DNA of 64,000 bases from Gentiana macrophylla (lineage: Eukaryota; Streptophyta; Magnoliopsida; Gentianales; Gentianaceae): positions 72,023,824-72,087,823 of the forward strand of contig CM047807.1 of assembly GCA_026214975.1 (NCBI GenBank). The letters run 5' to 3'. Below the pieces are notes generated by a model that ran no database searches, was not told the DNA's origin, and worked only from the letters and a program-made list of their open reading frames with translations. The position numbers were made by a program, and so were the translations under genes. Shown in pieces: positions 37,961-50,241 of the stretch; the first letter of the stretch is position 1; each line of letters begins with the position of its first letter.

Positions 37961-38399
37961 TCTAAATGATGAATCGTAACCATTAAATTAAACCAATCTT
38001 AGGCATTGGTTAGATTGTTGTCCTAGTATAAATAAAAGTCAGCTTTAATCATTTTATAACAAATCAAAAAAGGCTCTATTTTTTTTGTGTAAATAATTCT
38101 TCTAAAATGTGAAAAGTGTAAGAAGATTCCCGTCAAACAGAACAGTTATTTAAGCACCACAACAATCTGTGAAAAATCAATCTCAAAAAAAATCATCATA
38201 GACTGAAAAATAAAATCATGAATCAATCTCAAAATAATTTCATCATACACTGAAAAATAAAATCATTACATGTCAATTAATTCGATCTTTGAATATTAGT
38301 TTATGGATTATCTTGTTCTATGTATAAGTAATTATCTCGGAAAATAATGATGAAAAACACATCTTATATTTATCAATTAAAAATCTCAGACATGTTGAT

Positions 38400-38770
38400 G
38401 CGGCATATGATCACTCCACGGTTGAGATGATCATCCATCACTTGTGTTGGTAAATTCACCGCTCAATAAAAACAATTACCATTTTTGGTGAGCAGTCATG
38501 CGTACAGTTCACAGGTTAAGGAACAAACTTGCCTGCATCCGCATATTGCAGAAATATGACAAGAGCTACCGGGCATGGGAATTTATAAATCGCATAGTTC
38601 TTTCTTGGATTCTTAAATGTGTGTCAATACCGATTGATCCCCGTATAATGGAGTTAGATACTGCTCTTTAGGTGTGGAATGAATTGTCTGTTGCTCTCTT
38701 CTTAGGGAACAAGATTGCGTACGTTGCTGGAAGCATCGGCTAATTGCAGAGAAATGACCGGAACTAAGTG
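38400..38770 (+). pseudogene. Copia gag fragment
   Basis: With frame changes the plus strand reads DDHPSLVLVNSPL, then AVMRTVHRLRNKLACI and YRAWEFINRIVLSWILKCVS. It is the same type as the gag domain at 57391-57711 (EHPSLILVSSPL, AAMRTALRLRNKIAFI, AWEQVNRMVISWIFNSVS). Confidence 0.75.
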
Positions 38771-39585
38771 ATAACGCCCTAAATGGCACCAATAATTATA
38801 CCTTTATTCACCCCGAATTCTGCTCAAGAGATGATAGATAGGCTCGTTATTATGTGGAATATGTGTTAAATGCTATGTGCATGTTTCTGGATCGTAATTC
38901 TGCATCTAAGTTATTTTCTCGAAGATTTGGTACTGTTTTGTCTCGTTTTGCATGTTTTATAGGATGTACCGAATCTGGAGCATTGGAGAACGGATCTGGA
39001 CCAGAAGAAGTATAATGGGCCAAGTGATTAAAGTCCAAGAAGAAATCTGCTGAAGAAAAAAAAAAAAAAAAAAAAAAGTCAGCCCGGTTTACCGAGGGCT
39101 AGGGCCGGTAAACCGAGGACTTGTTGGACACGAAATTGATTATGCCGCCTCTACTAGGTCGGTTGGGGTTTCTATGAGTCATAAGTCGGTCATTGTATCT
39201 ATATAAGGCCGCATTAGCTGATTATTACAAAGTTCTTGAGAAGTTCTTCATGAGTTTTGCATATTCTATTATATACATTATACAATTTGATGAAATAAAG
39301 TTATTCCAAGCTTTTGAGGAGTTATTTCTGGTTTTCTCCCATTCTCCACCATCTCTAGTTTGAGTAGATCGAGCTAGATCTCCATTGTTGAATGTATGAA
39401 GCTTTGAACATTCCTTTTTGTCTTCAATATAGTAGATCTGCTCGTATTTATGTGTTTTAATCTGCATGTTTAAAGACCCCATGATTTACTTAGATTAATC
39501 GTAATTGAGCCATGTAGATCCAGTAATAGTAAAGCTGACCCCGGTAAACCGGCGGTCTATACCGGTTTACCGAGGCAATATTTAG
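38770..39585. repeat. Probable LTR fragment with paired CCGGTTTACCG clusters
   Basis: It starts TGATAACGCCCTAAAT, a typical LTR start, has a TATA-like TATATAAGG at about 39200 and a poly(A) run at 39056-39077. CCGGTTTACCG and its complement CGGTAAACC occur twice near 39085-39118 and twice again near 39540-39575. No coding match. A solo LTR is my preferred reading, without identified target duplications. Confidence 0.45.
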
Positions 39586-40353
39586 AAAACCTAAAACTGG
39601 GACTCATTGCAGCTACATTGATCGACAAGTTTAATTAACAGTAGGTTAGATCTGGCCAATCTGCTTATTGTAATCGTAAAACTAGCATGAAATACGAATA
39701 GTGAAGTGTTAGTTTGAACATAGTCTTGAATGGACAACCTTTTGAAACTTTCGCATACAGGACAAACTATTTTTTTAATTATTTTTCTGGTGCATTTTTT
39801 CCAAAAAAAAAAAACGAACACACTTTCTCTCTTATCTATCTTTTTTAAACACTTATATCTCTCAATCTTGAACTCCAAATTTGAAAATTATTTCACCAAA
39901 TTTTTTAGATTTTCATTCTCTTTATTTTGAGACCACATTCAACATATTTCGACGTGATTAGAAAATCCGTTGTCGAAATTCACTATTGTTTGAAATTCAC
40001 TGATTTTTGGGATTCACTGGAAAGATTCACTGTGTGAATTTCGATAGTGAATCTCACGAAAAACGATGTAATGATATCGAACCAAGTCTCAAAACGAAGA
40101 GCATCAAAAAATAAAAAAAATTCAGTGAAATTTTCATTCCATTTAGAAATCTAGATCAAAAGATATGAGTATTTGAAATTCAATGCAATTTTCATCACAT
40201 TTAGAGATCTAGATCAAAAGTTATGAGTATTTAAAAATCAGAGAGGAAAGAGATAAAAAAAATGTCCCAGGTACGGAACAGGCGTGCCTTTTTTTCAAAT
40301 TCTTTTTATTGCTTTGTCCTTCTGGCTATAAAAATTATAGAATTTGTCCTTCT

Positions 40354-40937
40354 TAATAGAAGATAAAATCATCTTTAAACAAATTTTATCTTGAGATAAC
40401 AACATTATCTTTCTTTATCTGATAAAGAAAGATACCTGAACAATCAGACTGGTGTTGTCACAAAGTAACTGAGGTGGTGTGGTTAATGGAAACCCAATAT
40501 CTCGTAGTAAATGAACAATCCACACAAGTTCTGCTGTAGTAGAGGCCATTGAGCGGTATTCTGCTTCAGAGCTTGATCTAGCCACTGTGGGTTGTTTCTT
40601 GGAGCTCCAAGAAACACAATTTGCCCCAAGAAACACACAGGAACCACTTGTACTTCTTCTAAGTAACAGTGGCAAACAAAATCAATCAAGATCACTATAG
40701 GCATAAAGCACAGGAGGGCTTTGCTTTAGGTATAACAGGCCAGTAGTAGCAGTCCCTTTTAGAAATCTGAGAAGCCTTTTTACATCCTTAATAGAAGATA
40801 AAATCATCATTAGATAAATATTATTGGAGATCAAAGAAAGATAATGTTATTATCTCAAGATAAAATTTGTTTAAATATTTGTGTTTTATTTTATTCAAAT
40901 AAATTAGTTAGTATTATCTTATTTATTTATCTTAGTA
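40354..40937 (-). mobile_element. Rearranged Copia remnant: RNase H end flanked by LTR pieces
   Basis: On the minus strand, 40790-40440 reads VKRLLRFLKGTATTGLLYLK, then RRSTSGSCVFLGANCVSWSS, KKQPTVARSSSEAEYRSMAS and PPQLLCDNTS, the classical Copia RNase H end. A partial LTR in minus orientation follows at 40437-40378 and a partial LTR in plus orientation lies at 40789-40937. The same LTR recurs at 43205-43409 and 44233-44479. The plus LTR stops exactly at ...CTTAGTA, where a Helitron-like end begins. Confidence 0.8.
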
Positions 40938-42236
40938 CTAGTTGCAATATACATGCCGTGCAAGGCACGGCATGCCCGTTACAATGTATCAACGATAGAT
41001 ATATATTGGACAACATATGCTTTAATATAAATATACACTTAATGCAATATACCATTCAAACATTAGCACAACACGGCTCGGTTTCAGTACGGCAGAAATA
41101 GGTGCACCTAATTGAGGACCGTAATCCATGCTTCAATTGCGGATAAATCCGGAGATGAAATCCTTTTCTCCGGAATCAAAGACGAAATCCTAATACCAGC
41201 AAGAATAATGGGTTTTAACTTGTATCAAGAATACGTGTATCAGTTACTTTCTCTTTAAACAATTGCCTGGTAAAAGTTACTTGCATATGTCTACGTTTTC
41301 CAACAAATAAGCAGGGAGATGAACTGCAGAAAAGTAATGAGGCAAAGGTCTCATTCTCTTAATGATATCTTTGAATGTGTATTCCTCTGGTATCATGTCG
41401 TATAAATCGGCTCCTTCGCAAATAATCTTTTGAATCCTTTTCGGATCAAGAAAATGAGAAAGCCTCACGCGATCGGTGTGGCTGTAGGCTATCATTTTCA
41501 ATATGAAGTCACTAATTCTTTGAAAACAGAAGCTATAATGCCAGCCTGAATCTAATAAGAGGTAGTCAGTCAGATGGTAATGCACATAACGGGTTTTACC
41601 ACTTCTATATCTGTGAACCAAAGCTCTCAAGCTTTTATGGTCCACAACAAAGTCTAAGGAATTTACGTAATTCTTCAAATGTAGATGTAAAATGGGAGGA
41701 ATGTCGTCACACCACCGTAAGAGATTGATTGTATGACCGCTAGGTATTTTGTCAACATCGGACATGATTACCAAGTCATCATCTTCAATTCCAGCAATTT
41801 GAAAGAGTTGATCAACTGCTCCTCTTTGATATGCCTCTTCAATAAACGGATTCTTTCCTCTCTGAAATCATCCCCTAAGCGTCCCATAAGTCAACCAAGG
41901 CTCGATGAATCTAATATGGTCCCTATTGAGTGCAAATATGTTGGGCTTGGGGATGGCAGTAAATGTAGAGTTGAACTCAACAAGAACGAAACGTGAGGCA
42001 TACAGATACAGTTCTTTCCAACGAATTTTCAACAAGTCGACTTCATTATTGAAAAGAACTGCATCAAATACTCGTCTAGGATAATCACGTATACCCCAGC
42101 CATGGAGTTTACAGAGATTTTCCATTGAAATGTTCTCATGGTAATAATGAGGAATCCCTATGAATGGCTTGGGAGGTGATTTAATCCCTGAAGAATGCAG
42201 CGTCACCTTGCTATACTATACCTATATAGTAGGCGA
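40938..42236 (-). mobile_element. Helitron-like element, minus orientation, carrying a GT17 gene fragment
   Basis: Read on the minus strand, the 3' end has a 9-bp stem hairpin ATGCCGTGC...GCACGGCAT (40953-40973), 11 bases later CTAG (40938-40941), then T. That is the standard Helitron 3' terminus. It interrupts the LTR word CTTAGTA/TTTGCC precisely between A and T, the known Helitron target. The 5' end is less sure: TCGCCTACTATATAGG starts at 42236 on the minus strand and resembles Helitron 5' ends (TC then CTACTAT), but the LTR does not resume there. A second candidate TTCTACTAT lies near 42610. No Rep/helicase is present, so it would be non-autonomous. Confidence 0.5.
41244..42206 (-). pseudogene. 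GT17 family beta-1,4-mannosyl-glycoprotein beta-1,4-N-acetylglucosaminyltransferase-like pseudogene
   Basis: This family adds bisecting-type N-acetylglucosamine to glycans in the Golgi. A single frame of about 320 codons matches the plant GT17 domain: PPKPFIGIPHYYHENISMEN, LCKLHGWGIRDYPRRVFDAV, RWKELY, then VIMSDVDKIPSGHTINLLRW, and GKTRYVHYHLTD. Two in-frame stops break it: TGA at 41865-41867, where the family has an arginine (probably CGA to TGA), and TAA at 41274-41276 just before LLPGNC. The DVDE metal-site motif reads DVDK. The family's N-terminal cytosolic and membrane segment is absent, the homology beginning at SPPKPF. So it is a truncated, dead copy, probably captured by the surrounding Helitron-like element. 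Confidence 0.85.
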
Positions 42237-42239
42237 ATC

Positions 42240-43204
42240 CTGCGGCATGTAAATAACCAAAACAACTTCATAAGACCAAATTTGATGATCATTGTATACC
42301 AAGGTAACATCACGTTCATACAACTTGCACACAAAAAAGCCTTGTTCATAAAATAAAATTAAAAATAAGAACAGATTTATAGGCCCGTATATGGCTATAG
42401 ATACATACTATAGTTTAATGAGTTAAGACAATGAAGTCATACCTATGGAGCATTTGTATAGTGAAGATCGGGATCACATCTTCTACATGTAGCTACTGAG
42501 ATTACTAAACTTCCGAAAATATAAACGGTTCTAAAAAAAATTATATACATATATAGCCACCTATTCCACAGAACTCATACAAATCACAATTGTGCGCAAA
42601 ACAAAATAGTAGAAACAAATGCACTGTCTAAATATAAAAGTTAAATATTTTAAAGAAAGAGCTTCACCTTTCTGGCTTTTAGATTTAGGTAGCAGTCATA
42701 GTTGAACCACTTGTTAACCTGAAAAAGGAGATATAAAAAAAAGAGGACAATATTAGCATTACATGAAAATGAAATCACATATCTAATGAAGTTCCATTTG
42801 AGAAAAAACATCCCCGTGGCCTTGTTAGATGATGTATCCAATTTGCTATGTTTCATTCTCTTTCTTTTATATCAGTATGATTTCAGGTAATCAGATTCAA
42901 CAAACTTCACTAAAGGTGTTTGAACCAAAATGTGATATGGAAGCTAGGCAGCTCCAGAATCAGTCGATGATTCATCTGCTAGTCACACTGCTCTCCCACT
43001 TAATCTAAACTCTTTTTCCCAACTTGCTTAAACACAAATTAAAATTATTTGAAAACCCGTTCTTCACTCTTTATTTTATGTACTCACACAAATCTAAATA
43101 TAAATTACATTTTCAGCTTCGGCCAACTGCTTCAAAAGATTTTTCTTGATCGTTGCAGATTGGAGTTCAATCTCTGCAAACATATGGCAAATTTCTTGGA
43201 ATAT
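42240..43204. other. Region with one possible unassigned exon
   Basis: On the minus strand, 42718-42668 is bounded by a good acceptor (CCTTTTTCAG) and donor (AAG/GTGAAG) and reads VNKWFNYDCYLNLKARK. I do not recognise it. It is not part of the usual GT17 protein. The remainder is AT-rich with no coding match. Confidence 0.35.
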
Positions 43205-44479
<1,275 letters not shown>

Positions 44480-44559
44480 CTTCTCCCAATAAAAAATATA
44501 CGTCTGTTATTCAAAAATATTTCAAAAGATGTTATTATCCTAATTCTCCATATTTTTTT

Positions 44560-46220
44560 TTTCTTTTTTTTCGAGGAATTTATTATTTTCTTATACGAAT
44601 GATATTCATGTGACGGTCTAGTCCTTATTGTAGTGGAGAATGAATCCTTTTATCGAAGGATCAGAAAAAAAAATGGGTCCGGATCTCCTGCGGGAATGAT
44701 TTGGAAGATTCACAACCAAAAATAGTGATATTTGCTAGCAACAACAACAGATTGTTGAGATAAAATGATATTTTAACTTTTTATACAAATGATATTCACG
44801 TGACGGTTTGAGATAATAGAAACTCATAACCTAAGAACAAGTTTTCCCTACCAAGTTAATTAGTTACACAAAATGAAGGATAAGAATTATATTCCATCAA
44901 AGTGAAGTTGCAATTACCGACTCTAATATTCCATTGCCTAAATTGCTTTTGAAATTTGTAGCCCACACCGTCAATTGAATCCAATGAATTCAGGAGATAA
45001 GTAGGGATTTTCAGGTCCTTGATTTTTTTTATTTTTTTATTTTTTGGGTCGTTGTCGTCACAAAATTAATCGTTAAGTATCTTGTAATAATCAATCGTTG
45101 TAGGCAATTAATGATACAATTTTGTCAAAATTTAATGGTTAGATGGATTTATTTTGCACACCTAATTTAGCATGGCACCCATCCATCTACTACTGGCTTC
45201 ACACGATCGATTTTTGAAAAGATTATTATGTAAAAAGAAAAAGATTATATATATCTCGAGACCATTAATTTTGATGTAGGACCTATTGAATCATATGGTT
45301 CCCATCAAATTTATAACATTTGTTGCGTCAGAATTATATACAGATCGAGATATATAGAATCTTTTTTTTTTTTTTTTTTTTGCAAGGTGATCTTCACTAT
45401 TCACATTCATAAACTCAAATTTTTAGACCACATAATCGTGTTTTAAGAGATCAATTGTGTTTCGTATCCAACTAGTGTGGTGACATAGTAAGTTTAGCGA
45501 ATGGCCAGTGCAATAAAATGGTCCCTCCCGCATAAGTTTCGTGGTGCAGTAGTGAGTTAGCTATAACACGCAGCGTAAAACCAGTTGTTCGAACATTAAG
45601 TAAAAAAAAAAAAGGAAAAAAAAAATGGTCCATCCCTTTTTCTTTTTAATTTTAATTAATATTTTATTATTATTACAAAGATGGGTATATTCTTTAGGAG
45701 AATATATATGTTATCAAGACGTACCCCATCTGAACAGAATCTTTTTTTCATTATTTTTTTATATTTTTAAACTCAAGCTGAAGATGCCATTCAGTTGCTC
45801 AATTTGGAGAGCCAGACTTTTAATTCTAGAATAATTATACTGTCACAGTCATTCAACAAGAATAAATAAAGATAATTAATAAACGTTCTACGTGACGATG
45901 TGATGATCGATTCTTCTCCTCGATATTGCATCGGGAAATGATACTGCCCCGCATCACAAGGGATCATACTGCCACATCTGATTGTTGTTGAATGATTGTG
46001 ACAATTACATTATTCTTAATTCTACGAAAATGCAGACGATTTTTCAACCAAAATTTTGCCTTTAGACAAAGAATAAGAAGGAAATGAAAAAGAAGGTATA
46101 TATTCATTCCTCATATAAATGGATAGAATGTCTCCAATATGGAATGGTTTATGAAATACACGTATTGCTACCCAACAAAATAAATGATGTTTAATTAAGT
46201 GTGTTTAATTAACTGGCTGG
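44560..46220. other. Non-coding part of copy B, matching 12510-13760
   Basis: No gene. AT-rich sequence conserved between the duplicates, including a poly(T) run near 45363, the SINE at 45530-45621 and a segment 45765-46110 that stays collinear with 13375-13730. Confidence 0.7.
45530..45621 (+). mobile_element. tRNA-derived SINE with target site duplication, copy B
   Basis: Box A-like GTGGTGCAGTAGTGAGTTA and box B-like GTTGTTCGAACATT are spaced as in tRNA-derived SINEs, followed by an A-rich tail. Direct repeats AAAATGGTCCCTCCC (45515-45529) and AAAATGGTCCATCCC (45622-45636) flank it, differing at one base. Total about 92 bp. The same insertion is at 13135-13224 in copy A. Confidence 0.75.
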
Positions 46221-46395
46221 ATTCAGTATTAATCAAAACCAAATAACAACATGACAAGAAATAGAAGAAGGTATGTGTGAAATAAGATTGTCTGGATTGT
46301 GTAAATGAAACAGGTAGCATGTTTAGAATAGGCAAAGAGGCCTAATAAATCTTTAAATCATGAATACAAACGACCTACACAAAAGCTGTAATGGT

Positions 46396-46698
46396 TTATA
46401 TTACACAATCTAAACTCATAACTTTTGAGTAGATAAAGATGATAATTAGTTCGGGTAGGACATCTGAAGTACATAAAAAAGATAGATAAAAAATTTCAAA
46501 CACTTCCAGAACTCCCAAAGGGAGCTCTTCGTCAAGAGCAAAGTCCAACCAGTCCAAAACTTCTAAATCAATTTCCTCTCTTTCTTCTTTCTCTTCCTTT
46601 CCTTCTTTCCTCTCTTTTATCGATGAACAACTAACAAACCGCAAACACTTACGAAACTTGTCCATCTTGTTCGTGGTCACCGACGAGAATCCGTGCAA
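46396..46698 (-). other. Unassigned open frame with a charged Lys/Glu stretch
   Basis: 100 codons with a run of alternating Lys and Glu (ERKEGKEEKEEREEIDLE), then a DWLDFALDEELPLGVLE-like acidic, leucine-rich segment. I do not recognise a family. It lies in the block unique to copy B. It may be a captured gene fragment or chance. Confidence 0.3.
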
Positions 46699-47159
46699 TC
46701 TTTCTTTTTCTGATGGGACGTTGATCTATGGGCCTTCTGCAGCTTGCAAGTTATATTATACACCTATTGACTTCTAACCACATTTACTACTGCCATGTTG
46801 TTGTGGCTTCATTTATATTTTCAAAGAGCTGACATTCTCAATGGGGAGAAAGTATCAACACCATATAATCTCAATTTGACATTTAAAAACAATCTGGTGC
46901 CATAAAAAAGCCCCTTTTAAAACTCTATTGAGCATTTCATGAAAATTGAGCTTTTCTAGGTAAACCCCATGATAAAAAAACAATTTTTTTTATGAGAATC
47001 CAGTAATTCACCATAGAAACACAAATCAGGAAGACAAAACTCTATTCTGGGACACTGTTAGCAAATGCATTTAAATTTCTTTCACTATAGGTGACCAATG
47101 ACCAAAAATACAAAGTAGGGAGTGTAATTAAATGCAAAAGAAAATACCTTCAATTCAAT

Positions 47160-47255
47160 GTGGATTTGGATTGTTGTGAATGAATGGTAGCTCCCGTAAA
47201 TATTCAAAGAGTTGATGTCATACAGAAGCTTCGCTATACTTCAATCAATACTTAA
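47160..47255 (-). other. Possible exon of unknown gene
   Basis: The minus strand is open across about 90 bases, reading LLYDINSLNIYGSYHSFTTI before a donor-like AAG/GTATTT. No family recognised. It lies downstream of the FtsH-like exons in the same orientation, but it does not resemble the FtsH-like C-terminus I know. Confidence 0.25.
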
Positions 47256-47522
47256 TTAGTTGGGAGACCAAAAAGGATCATGCACAATAGAAAGTCCAAG
47301 GAAATAAGGAAGTTGACAATTATTTTTTTAAGTGCCACATATTAACATCAAGAGTGAAGATGAAAGAAGAATAAACCAAACCACCTTCAGCAATCCGAAA
47401 AAGAAGAATATTCATATCAAATTTGTCATTTTATTTCAGTCACAAGAAATTACCTTTTACATATGACATTATTAACAAAATAAAAACTCAGAGGCAGAGC
47501 ATGTAGTTTCAACAATAACTAC

Positions 47523-48242
47523 CTTATCTATTCGATGAGAATTGTTGTATATGCTCCAAATCTCATCAGCTTTAATCTCCCCCCTTTCCAGTAAAATTTC
47601 TAATTGACCAAAAAGATATTTATTTTACAACAGTATCAACCAAATATTATTATCACCAAGAAAATTTAACAGATATCAATTAAAGTAACATTGAATTTAT
47701 TCTTAACAATAAATGAACAAGATGGGCTTGATGAAAAGACCTGTTATTATTTCGACAGCAGTTATAGGTGTTCTCTTAGTATTCATGAGCATTTGGCCAT
47801 AGCAAAACACATGTACTCATCCCCAAGGGCTTCAATTTTTGTAGCAACCTGAAAAGGATGCTTGTATATAAGTAATCCATTTATAACCAAACTGGTAGTG
47901 CATGTCATGCTATTACTCCATAAATAAATATGCCTTTTGCTCCATAAAGAAACAATGGTTAGAACTTTCTTGATGAGAGCAGGGGAAAACACAAGCCACC
48001 AAAAAGCCATTAATTTTAGATCCATTCTAAGATCTTATACTTGCTGCTGCCTAAAATAACGAATAATGAATTTGAGGCTCATATTTATCTCCTCCTACCG
48101 GTTGCAAGAATAAGAGAAATGAAATGAATCTCCCTTTCCAGTAAAATTTTCATATGAAAAGATAATACCTCGATAATTGACTCGCCATAACAAGCACGAA
48201 GCAGAGACTGTCGTTGCGGAGACAAGAAAAACCTCGCTTTTG
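47523..48242 (-). pseudogene. FtsH-like (FTSHI-type) protein, C-terminal exon remnants
   Basis: Three exons on the minus strand with splice signals: about 48242-48169 reads RFFLSPQRQ, SLLRACYGESIIE; 47848-47741 reads VATKIEALGDEYMCFAMAKC, then stops and a shift before ILREH and AVEII; 47599-47523 reads ILLERGEIKADEIWSIYNNS. This resembles the C-terminal region of plant organellar FtsH-like proteins (inactive FTSHI group), which act with AAA modules in chloroplast membranes. The AAA domain and the end of the protein are missing, and exon 2 has at least two stops, so this is a decayed fragment. Its first exon starts right at the junction with duplicated DNA (48245). Family call moderate; exact FTSHI member unknown. 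Confidence 0.6.
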
Positions 48243-48309
48243 GCTCTTATCAGAACAAGTACCTCAAACAAAAATCCAACCTATACTACTATTTTTACTA
48301 GCTGGTCCT

Positions 48310-48333
48310 ATATATATATATATATATATATAT
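48310..48333. repeat. (TA)n microsatellite
   Basis: A short TA run 90 bp upstream of the GGP start, matching the longer run at 13827-13873 in copy A. Confidence 0.9.
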
Positions 48334-48419
48334 AAGCATCAATCCTATTGAAACATTGCTATAAACAGCAATTTGCAAGTTTAGTATTGATTATTTTTAC
48401 TAAATAACTCATTATTTGA

Positions 48420-50140
48420 ATGAACATTAATAAGGAGAAGAGGAGGTATGGTTTGCTATTAGCAGCAAGGGATAGTGAGTATGTGAAAGAGATGTATGGT
48501 GGATATTTCCATTTGTTTGTTGATGCTTTTGGAGATGAAGATGAAGAAGAAAAATGGGAGTTGTTTAACGTCGTAGACGGAGAATTTCCAGACATGGATG
48601 AGCTTGAAAGCTATGAAGCCTTTGTTGTTAGTGGAAGTCCTTATGATGCTTATGGGAATGACCATTGGATTCTCAAGCTTTGCTTGCTATTGCAAGCTTT
48701 GTTTAAGATGGAAAAGAAAGTTCTTGGCATTTGCTTTGGCCATCAAGTAAGAACCCAAATTTATATTTTCCAAGTTTTTTTCTTTTACTTTTTCGAAGTC
48801 TATAGTATCCAGGATCAACTAGCCCGGCTAATACAAAGTTTGGTTCGGATGATGTCTGTAAAGTTTGACTCTTACTCATGGGTAAAAGTGTGGCCCAAAG
48901 CTCTGTAACATAGCGTCTCAAAGGATTATCGAACATGTGACCTCCCTAGACATTCTAAAGTCATTAAGCACTTTGAGTCAAGCTAGTGGATTTCGTACGT
49001 TGAGTTTTGGCTATATAAAAGTTTAGATTAAAACACTTTTGATCTCATTTGTTTCACGGTTTTTAAACTTCAATCTTAAATGTACCATCTTGGTATTTAT
49101 ACCCATCTTCTACGCGGTTATTTATTTATTTGATTTTACCTTTTCATTGCATTTTTGTTGTTGTGTGTCGAGTTATTATTGGTTGTAGCATGTTGTGCAT
49201 TTAATGTAATTTTGTTGGTCATGTCACGTTGGATAGAAACTGCAACAAAAAAAAAAAATGCAAAGATAGAGGGTAAAAATGCGAAAAGATGAAACATTGG
49301 AAATTGAAGTGCGAAAATGGTGAAACAAAAGGAATAGAAAATATTTTCATCCCAGATCAAAGTTTTAATCACATTCATTAATCCAATATCTTATTTCTTT
49401 CAATTTTTTTTTTTTTTTTTTTGGGTAGGTGTTATGCAGAGCACTTGGTGGGAAAGTTGGAAAATCATATACAGGGTGGGATGTTGGAGTAAGAAGTGTG
49501 AAAATTATAATAAAGAAATGGAAGGAGATGTTGCCTAATTGTAGTAATATCTTTGACCCTTTAGATGAAATCCCACAATACCTTTCCATAATTGAATGCC
49601 ACCAAGATGAGGTATGTAATTCTAATACGAAAAGTTACTATTACTCTCAACGGTCAGACGAGTGTCATACGTGCTTTTTTTTATTGTACAAATGACACGC
49701 ATCTGATCAGACAAATGGTCTGATGTAACAAGCATTATTACGTAGTAACAAACAATCATATTTGCATGGATGGGCGGGCAGGTGTGGGAACTTCCGATTG
49801 AAGCAGAAATGAGTGGATGTTCAGAGAAAACAGGTGTGGAGATGTTTTGTGTTGGGTCCCACATACTGGGGATTCAAGGGCACCCTGAGTATACCAATGA
49901 CATTCTTGTTAATATTATCGATCGCCTCTTAGCTACTGACTGCATAGAGGCAAGCATATACATCTCTATACATTCATGTAAATAAATCAATAAATAGGGT
50001 TTGGTTTCTTGATGATGAAGGCATGATTCTTTTATGTACAGAAAGGATTTGCTGGGGATGCAAAGGCAAAAGTAGTGGTAACTGAACCAGACAGAAACTA
50101 CTGGCAACTTATTTGCAAAGGCTTTCTTAAAGGCAGATAG
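48420..50140 (+). CDS. Gamma-glutamyl peptidase (GGP), class I glutamine amidotransferase-like, intact copy B
   Basis: Plant GGPs are cytosolic enzymes that remove the gamma-glutamyl residue from glutathione conjugates, for example in glucosinolate and camalexin formation and general glutathione turnover. Four exons join in frame: 48420-48746, 49429-49611, 49782-49949 and 50042-50140, giving 258 residues, normal for the family. Visible are AARDSEYVKEMYGGYFHLF at the start, VSGSPYDAYGNDHWI, the nucleophile cysteine in LGICFGHQ, ECHQDE, and the catalytic His-Glu in QGHPEYTNDIL near the end. Intron 3 uses a GC donor (GAG/GCAAGC); the others are GT-AG. Start chosen at the ATG that opens the only frame to the conserved YG.LLAA. 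Intron 1 holds a reversed SINE-like repeat. RFC2 lies convergent downstream. A broken duplicate is at 14126-15886. Confidence 0.93.
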
Positions 50141-50241
50141 TAGTAACTTACATTTATGTAACACCATACTATTTGGATTTGCTGCTTTGAATCAGCTGTC
50201 AATATAGCTGTCAATACTTTTAAGGCACCATGGTGATATTC

